Assembly: GCA_030159075.1 (NCBI GenBank)
Contig: BROG01000808.1
Location: 1 to 64,000 of the forward strand
Length of the DNA: 64,000 bases
Reading direction: 5' to 3'
Origin: Atrina japonica
Lineage: Eukaryota > Mollusca > Bivalvia > Pterioida > Pinnidae
In this document: positions 39,792-64,000 of the stretch, one piece after another
How positions within the stretch are numbered: position 1 is the first letter of the stretch
How the letters are laid out: each line of letters begins with the position of its first letter
Program-made: the position numbers and the translations under genes
Notes under the pieces: model-generated
Told to the model about the DNA's origin: nothing
The model's input: the letters and a program-made list of their open reading frames with translations, nothing else
The model's database searches: none

Positions 39792-40845
39792 TATCACTGT
39801 AGGGATACTGTCGGTAAAAATTGTATATCATTGTGAGGATATTGTTGGTCGAAATTGTATATCATTGTGAGGATACTATTAGTCGAAGTCTAAATTGTAT
39901 ATCATTGTGAGGATACTGTTGGTCGAAATGGTATATCATTGTGATGATATGATTGTCGTTTGACATCGTGAGGGTACAGTTGCCATTGTCAGAGAATATT
40001 TGTTTCATACTGATGTGAGAATATGCTAGCCGGAGCCTCGGGTATATTTAGGAATCCGCTGCTGGACAGTTGTATACCATGGGTAGTACTCCAGGTGGAA
40101 AGTTGTGTATCATTGTGAGAATACGATTACAGCTGTTATAGTACACTTCCTGAATATGCTTGTTAGGCTATGGTTGTCGGTGGATAGTTGAATATATTTG
40201 TTAGGATACTGTTGGAGGAAAGTTTTATATCATTGTGAAGATACTGTTAGTGGATAGTTGTATATTATTGTGAAAATACTGTTAGTGGATAGATGTCCAT
40301 CATTATAAGGAAGGATATTTGTTGGTAGATAGTTGTATATCATTGTGAGGATACTGTTGGTGGATGGCTGTATATCATTGTACGAATACTGTTGGTGGAT
40401 AGTTGTATATTGTTGTTTGGATATTGTTGGTGGATAGTTGTATATCGTTGTTAGGATACTGTTGGTGGATAGTTGTATATCGCTGTAAGGATACTGTTGG
40501 TGAATAGTTGTATATTATTGTAAAGATATTGTTGGTGGATAGTTGTATATCGTTTTAAGGATAGTGCTGGCGGATAGTTGTATATCGTTGTAAGGATACT
40601 GTTGGTAGACAGTCATATATCATTGTGACGATACTGTTGGTGGATAGTCATATATCATTGTGACGATACTGTTGGTGGATAATCGTATATCATTGTAAGG
40701 ATACTGTTGGTGAATATTTGTTTATTATTGTAAAGATATTGTCGGTGGATAGTTCTATATCGTTGTAAGGATACTGCTGGTGGATAGTTGTATATCGTTG
40801 TAAGGATACTGATGGTGGATAGTTGTATATCGTTGTTCTATGGAA
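39792..40845 (+). repeat. 34-bp minisatellite, two sub-arrays
   Basis: The unit is tatatcattgtgaggatact, then gttggtggatagttg or gttggtcgaaattg. The interruption at about 39985-40160 contains gcctcgggtatatttaggaa and gttgtataccatgggtag, also found in the arrays at 51.5 and 52.2 kb. Confidence 0.85.
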
Positions 40846-40849
40846 ACCT

Positions 40850-41440
40850 TCCTAGTTCGATGAAAAGGTCATATTCGGCGAAAAGGTCAAGTTCGGTGAA
40901 AAGCACAAGTTCCGCGAAAAGATCAAGCTTGGTGATATATGACGGTCGCAACATGAACAACTAATGCGAATCCAAAACGAGATAGGACCAGGTCTCCGGA
41001 GGGAGTCAGCGCACCCAGCCAGAATGTTATAGGGAACCCTCTCGAAAATAAAAGGTCAGGCTCGGTGAAATTGTCATCAGTTACTTTTATATATGATTGG
41101 CGAAAGGGTGGTACTGTCTGTGGTCGTGCTTCAGAATACTATCTAATATTCCTGAGAGGGGGACTTCATATTGTTTAATAAGATTTCCGTATCGACCATA
41201 AAATTTCTTTAACGACGATTTCAAGCGTTCAACAACATAACCTTGTGTAAGTAGTTTATTAGCGAGTCGTTTCGCTCTCAGAATAAAACATTCATAAGAA
41301 CATAATGCTCTGGCATATCGTATAAGTTGTGAAATGAAAACGCCATAGGCAAGAGAAGATTGAATATTACTACTTAGAAACGGGAAGTTCGTGATATGGA
41401 AAGTGCATCGTTTGTCATAAAGTAAAATTGAAGAAGTACC
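40850..41440 (-). pseudogene. Penelope-like fragment, subfamily 2, C-terminal coding and tail
   Basis: On the - strand the coding remnant includes SYECFIL, LANKLLTQGYVVERLKSS and KKFYGRYGNLIK-like text (41430-41160), then the tail with gactccctccggagacctgg. Frames are interrupted. Confidence 0.7.
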
Positions 41441-41479
41441 AATTAATAATCGACGTTCAAGTCCATTAGAACACGATAA

Positions 41480-42480
41480 ATTAGATGTGCAATGGTCTCA
41501 ACATGAAGAACAATTGCGAATCCCAAACGGGATAGGACCAGGTGTCCGGAAGGAGTCAGCATCCTTTGCTGGCATGCCAAACCCGCCGCGAATGTTCCAT
41601 GGAAACCTTTCAAGTACGATGAACGTGTCAAATTCGGTGAAACGGTCAAGTTTGGTGAGGAGGTCAAGTTCGGTGAAAATCACGATTGGCGAAAGGGGGT
41701 CACTATCTGTTGCTCTCAGAATAAAACATTCATAAGAAGAGCATGTCCTGGCATAACGTATAAGTTGTGAAATGAAAACGCAATAGGCAAGAGGAGATTG
41801 AATATTACTATTTAGAAATAGGCAGTTCGTGATATGGAAATTGAAATCGTCGCGTATGTCATAAAGGGAGATGAGACAGGCGTAAATCTAGGTAAGAATT
41901 AGATGTGTTGCTCTCTGTCTCATTGATCTCTAGCTCAACAGGGTATATCTGGCTGAAGTAATTCTGAAATTCCGAATTATTTATGGACAGGACGTCATCG
42001 ATATACATGTAAGTAAGCCATTTGAGCCGAGATGCTAACTGTTTGTTTCCTTTGGATAGAAGAGACTGTATAAATTCCGCTTCATATAAATACAAAAAGA
42101 TGTCAGCCAAAAGAGGTGCACAATTAGTACCCATTGGAAAACTTTTCCTGCAAAAACCACGAATATATTGTCTAACAAAGAAATTCAGCATCTTGATAAT
42201 ATCGTTCTCAGTGTAATTTTTATTGGAATCCGAGTGTTCCTTCACAAGAAAGTTGTGAAGTTGACCATCCTTTCCAATCGACAGGAGTAATTCTTGGTAA
42301 GAAGACACAAAAAATCTCCGATACCAAAGTACAAATCCCTAGGATGTCCCTGTACAAATTTGGAAAAAATGGACAAATAGGGACCTCATGAAATCAAGAG
42401 GTGGGATCAGGTGCCATAGAGGAGTAAGCATCTCCTGTCGACCGGCCATGAGTCCACAGTCAAATCAAAATGAAATACGT
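41480..42480 (-). pseudogene. Penelope-like RT fragment, subfamily 2
   Basis: A - strand ORF at 42308-41859 contains FPMGTNCAPLLADIFLYLYE and YIDDVLSINNSEFQNY. The flanking C-terminal part and a tail at 41690-41480 are present but broken. It lacks the N-terminal half. Confidence 0.75.
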
Positions 42481-42599
42481 GAGTAACGAATCCTTGTCAC
42501 AATTGGTAAAGACGTCTCAACAACCGCTATCGAACAGGCAACTCAACATTTCACTTAGTGAAACAGAGTAATCGCAAGTAATAGACCAAGACTATTATA

Positions 42600-43380
42600 C
42601 CGACCGTAAAATAAACAGATGTCTCATTGATCTCGAGCTCAACAAGGTACATCTGGCCGAGGTAATTCTGAAATTCTAAATTGTTTATAGGCAGGACGTC
42701 ATCGATATACCTGTAAGTAAAATTGAACGGAGATGTTTATTTTCTTTTGAGAACAAAGACTGTATAAATTCCGCTTCATATGAACACAAAAAGATGTCAG
42801 TCAACAGAGGCACACAATTGGTACCCACTGGAATGCCGACAATTTATTGGAAATGTTTTCCCGCAAAAACCAATGATACTTGTTAAATGCTTGACTTTGT
42901 TGACTTTAAATGTTCCAACAATTCTTTTGAGTTCTTAAGGATCCACATATAATTTACTCCGCTTCTTGAGTACGGCGTTGAACAGTACTTCTGATGACCT
43001 TGTTTAAGATCTGTAAAAATTTGATGAGTAAATAGAAAAAGGCTTGGTGGAGCACTTAGATGACCTCGCAATGAATCGGTGTTTATGGGGATTTTTGTGC
43101 ATCAATGTATGGCAATTCAAGCTCCGCGTCATTTGCTGGTATTCCGAAAGAAATGAGAACGAATTCATGATTATTTAATATTACAGCGGTACAGAAATCG
43201 GTGAGTGTATGTAGGTTTTCCAGGAAGTGTGTTGAGTCCAATTTCCTCTTTTAAAATGCTGAAGTAGTATCTCCTGCAGACAAATGTGAAGTTGTTAGAT
43301 GCTTTGTCAGCAGGAACGATGATGGAATTTTCACGGAGACGGGAAAGTTCTCTAACTACATCAGGGACGCAAAAATTAAA
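42600..43380 (-). pseudogene. Penelope-like RT fragment, more N-terminal part, subfamily 2
   Basis: On the - strand it reads VPADKASNNFTFVC, then LNTLPGKPTYTH, the region before RT motif A, and a broken YIDDVLPINN. It lies head to head with the next copy. Confidence 0.7.
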
Positions 43381-43383
43381 ATA

Positions 43384-44800
43384 TGTTTGGTGTTGGCAGA
43401 ATATTTAAAAAGATTACTGACTTAATCCGCTCTGAAAGAGGTTCAAGTTCCAAATCTTCTTTCACCAAGCTTATTTTGCTTACCAAACTTCTAATACATA
43501 TTAAACAAGGTCTTCAGAAGTACTGTATAACAGCCTACTCAAGAAGCGGAGTCAATCAGATGTGGATCCCAAAGAATTCATAGTAATTGTTGGAACATTT
43601 AAAATCTCTAAATTTCAAACATATTTCAAGCATCAAGTCTTTTGATTTTTCGACCCTTTACACAACAATCCCTCATCAAAAACTCGAAAACAGATTAACA
43701 TCTTTTATACAAAACTCTTTTATATACAAAAATGGAAATCGCAGATATACATATTTCGTGTTAGGTCATGAGGATCCTTATTTTGTCAAGGAACACTCCG
43801 ATTCCAATAACAAGTACACTGAAGACGATATTATCAAGTTGCTGAGGTTTTTAGTAGACAACATCCTCGTGGTTTTTGCGGGAAAAGTATTCCAACAGAT
43901 TGTCGGCATTCCAATGGGTACCAATTGTGTACCTCTCTTGGCTGACATATTTTTGTATTTATATGAAGTGGAATTTATAAAGTCTCTGCTATCCAAAGGA
44001 AACAAACAGTTAGCATGTCGGTTCAATTTAACTTACAGGTATATCGACGATGTTCTGTCCATTAATAATTCAGAATTTCAGAATTGCCTCGGCCAGATGT
44101 ATCCTGTCGAGCTTGAGATCAATGAGACGACAGAGAGCACCACATCTGGTTATTACCTAGATTTACTCCTGTCGATTGGAAAAGACGGTCAACTTCACAC
44201 ATCACTCTATGACAAACGAGACGATTTCAATTTCCATATCACAAACTTCCCGTTTCTAAGTAGTAATATTCCATCTTCTGCCTATGGCGTTTTCATTTCA
44301 CAACTTATACGTTATGCCAGGGCATGCTCTTCTTATGAATGTTTTATTCCGAGATCTTAACGACTAGCCAATAAACTACTTACACAAGGTTACGTTATTG
44401 AACGTTTGGAGTCGTCGTTTAAGAAGTTTTATGGTCGATACGGGGATCTTGATAAAATTATGAAGTCCCCCTCTCAGAGATATTAAATAGTATTCTGGAT
44501 CACAGCCACAGACAGTCACTCCGTTTCACCAATCATGCTTTTCACCGAACTTGACCTCATCACCAAACTTGACCTTTTACCGAATTTGACCCGTTCTTCG
44601 AACTAGAAAGGTTTCCATGGAAAGGATGTGGCATGCGACGGATGTGGCATGCCAGCACAAGACGCTGACTCCTTCCGGACACGTGGTCTTATCCCGTTTG
44701 GGATTCGTAATTGTTCTTCATGTTTAGACTACTTGCACATCTAATTCTTCGTGTTATAATATACTTTAGTTTTTGATTATTGATTGGTACTTCTTCAATT
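43384..44800 (+). pseudogene. Best-preserved Penelope-like reverse transcriptase copy
   Basis: One + frame runs from 43383 to about 44485, broken only by adjacent stops TAG TAA near 43581 and TAA at 44358. The 257-codon ORF 43587-44360 shows RT motif A (FDFSTLYTTIPH), motif B (GIPMGTNCVPLLADIFLYLY) and motif C (RYIDDVLSINN), then YDKRDDFNFHI. After the third stop the frame continues LANKLLTQGY and FYGRYGDLDKIM. The tail follows to about 44800. No GIY-YIG nuclease was seen. In life it copies element RNA to DNA. This copy looks dead but recent. Confidence 0.8.
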
Positions 44801-46101
44801 TTACTGCTTAGCCCAACGTAAGGCGTACTCTTCACATGCGTCCATAATAATTTTAATGAAAGAAAGAGAGAGATTATAAATTCATATGAGGTACAACTGA
44901 ATTATTTAAACAATGATTAAACATAACACCACAGCAACAATAGTTCCCTTCCACTTTCAAACAAACTTATATATCTCAAATCTGCCATGCCTTGTTTGTG
45001 ATTGTGAAATATTTATAATAATTTAATGAACTTTAATCACAGTATATCTATACAAGTTATGCGTGTCATCTTCTTTGTTTACCTGTTTAGTCAGCTTACC
45101 TGGCTGCAATATTACATCTGGATGAACTTAAATTATACGAATATCAAACACTATTGTGTTTAACTTTTATGAATATATATATTTCTTGAAGAAGAAATAC
45201 ATTTATTGAAAGTACTTTTGCAAAATATTGGTAAAATACAAAGAACAAAACCAAAATGACGCAGTCTCCCCTTAGCACCCCTGATATGTAAGCCTGAGTT
45301 GGGGGAGGGGATGTTTAGTGTCACGTGATCGGCGATTCAATCGATAATTTTAGTCATTTCTGAATAGCGGATAGGATTTGCACTTGTGAATAAAATCACT
45401 TGATGATTGTCTTGTCCAAATAAAAGCAAAACAAAAATGTTTTTACCGAAAGGTAATTAGAAATATGACAAATTTAAAGCCACCTGGCGAAGCGAACGAA
45501 ACCCTAGATATGACGAAATACTTTGGATGTGCTAAATACTGGAACAGTGCGAGTCGGAAAAGGTCGATATATTGACTATTGTAGTTAGAGAGGTTTCAGA
45601 AATCAAGGTACCGGAATGGACAGATGTCTTTAGTAGCTGAAGGGAAAATGTAAACATGGTCTATTGTAACAGTGTAATAATTTCATCAACGACCATTTGC
45701 AGCGAAAAACATGTGAAGCTGATATATAAGACAATCACTTGCTTTCTCTTCCTACTTCTTACATACTTGTAACTATCGTGAAAAATTCTCAATATTTAAT
45801 CATTCATTTTTTTACTTTAAAAACACCATTCCCTTGTATTCCACCAGTCCCACCATTGTATAGGTAACCAATATTAAAAGCGTTAAACGACACAAAAACA
45901 AGTTATTGAATTGGTACTGTACCCTTAAACAGGGCGCGTAAGGGCTGATGCACTAATCGGGCCAGTTCTCTTGTACACGTGAAATGATTCTAAAAATAAC
46001 TCTTGTCACCACTTCTCTACAGTGTCATATTTGGTATATTTTTACTTCGTGAGGGACAGAGCAGTAGATTACACAAATGTGGAGAGAATTTGTGTCCTAC
46101 C

Positions 46102-46103
<2 letters not shown>

Positions 46104-46160
<57 letters not shown>
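46104..46160 (+). repeat. (CA)n microsatellite
   Basis: Pure ca repeat upstream of gene 2. Confidence 0.95.
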
Positions 46161-46163
<3 letters not shown>

Positions 46164-46407
46164 GATCGCGATAGATAGTGTAAAACTTTCAATTTGATCT
46201 GTTATACCGAGGAGATTTAAGTATCATATTGAATGCATTATCACCGATTGTTCGGTAGGTAAATAAAATACATCACAATGTACTATACGGATTAGATAAA
46301 AGCACGATGATAACGATGCGAAACAGATAAAGAGTCCATATATATGTCCAAATGGAGATCAATAGCAGTAACACATAACAGAAAACCGATTTATTTTTCT
46401 CGTAACA

Positions 46408-63221
<16,814 letters not shown>

Positions 63222-63797
63222 GTAAGTGATAATACTAACATATTTTTTTTACACTTGTATGATGAGCAATTGTTTGTCCCAGAGGTCACAAAGGTCACTG
63301 AGCCGATTTGCATTATGATTAATATTGTAAAATAGAAATATAATGATTAAAAAAAATTCATTAATTGGTTCAGATTTGAATAATTGAAAGTTTTGTTTGA
63401 TAAAGTTGAAATTATGTTTGTAATGGATTATGTTAAAGATAGTATGTATAACAAGTCGTTGTATAGACTCAATATGACTGTTTTTATCTAAATATCCTGT
63501 ATACATCACGTCAATCTTCAAAAGTATTGAATAATTCTGTCAAGTTTTGTATAGGTGAATTATCTAAGAATAATATTGGTATCAATTCTATCATTTAGTT
63601 ATCACTCAGACTTTCAGATAAAAGTAATTGTACAAATCAATATTCATATATGTACACGATGTATGATTTCGTCATTTCAAAAACATGTATAATAAGTCAA
63701 TATTTGCTTCGAAATATCAAAGTTGCTAGCATTACATATAAAACAATTTGCGAAAATATTCTCAGATATATAAAGTTTCGTCATGGTTTAAATTTCG

Positions 63798-63800
<3 letters not shown>

Positions 63801-63890
<90 letters not shown>

Positions 63891-63892
63891 GT

Positions 63893-63938
<46 letters not shown>
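63801..63938 (+). repeat. (TA)n followed by (GT)n
   Basis: Compound microsatellite in the last, incomplete intron. Confidence 0.95.
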
Positions 63939-63942
<4 letters not shown>

Positions 63943-64000
63943 ATCTATTTTAGCTTGTATCTGCTAATTTCCATACGTTTTGTTGACAATCATTAAACAT

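Larger units (their letters stand above)
38946..46407. other. Intergenic region between genes 1 and 2, remainder
   Basis: Outside the Penelope-like copies, minisatellite and (CA)n, 44800-46100 is AT-rich sequence in which I see no gene. The gene 2 promoter should lie just upstream of 46408. Nothing diagnostic is visible. Confidence 0.45.

Overview
The window is nuclear DNA from an animal, most likely a bivalve or related mollusc. It is AT-rich, with short coding exons, GT-AG introns, long microsatellites, tRNA-headed SINEs with mollusc-type tails, and many decayed Penelope-like retroelement fragments. There are no operons, ribosome binding sites or other prokaryotic features. The species cannot be fixed from the sequence. 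I assembled the exon models by hand from splice sites and reading phase. Both gene models keep one open frame throughout, which is strong internal support.

Two genes lie on the + strand. Gene 1 (10253-37366, 21 coding exons, 1612 residues) encodes a DSL-family (Delta/Jagged/Serrate-like) transmembrane Notch-ligand-like protein. It has a signal peptide, an MNNL-type N-terminal domain, a textbook DSL domain, about ten EGF repeats interrupted by mucin-like Thr/Ser-rich stretches, and then a repeated ectodomain module I do not recognise, encoded by exon pairs with alternating intron phases. One transmembrane helix and a short tail follow. Gene 2 (46408 to beyond the right edge, 15 coding exons, 655 residues visible) encodes a secreted protein whose two blocks look like the metazoan LolA-like domain, followed by a PAN/Apple-like domain. 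It is 3' incomplete.

Layout: 1-10252 is repeat-rich intergenic DNA (hairpin and MITE-like elements, a 44-bp minisatellite, a SINE, a degenerate Penelope-like RT, microsatellites). 10253-37366 is gene 1, whose introns hold a 23-bp minisatellite, Penelope-like fragments, a 1.1-kb palindrome-rich element, a 2.5-kb pyrimidine tract and a 43-bp satellite that contains copies of the exon 9 splice acceptor. 37367-46407 is intergenic and dominated by SINEs, a 34-bp minisatellite and Penelope-like elements in both orientations. 46408-63221 is gene 2, with introns full of microsatellites and Penelope tails. 63222-64000 is its next intron.

No functional link between the two genes is visible. Both encode secreted or cell-surface products and point the same way. 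The most unusual features are the duplicated exon-pair module in gene 1, the satellite made from a real 3' splice site, the palindromic element in intron 2, and the repeated pairing of Penelope 3' tails with one minisatellite family.
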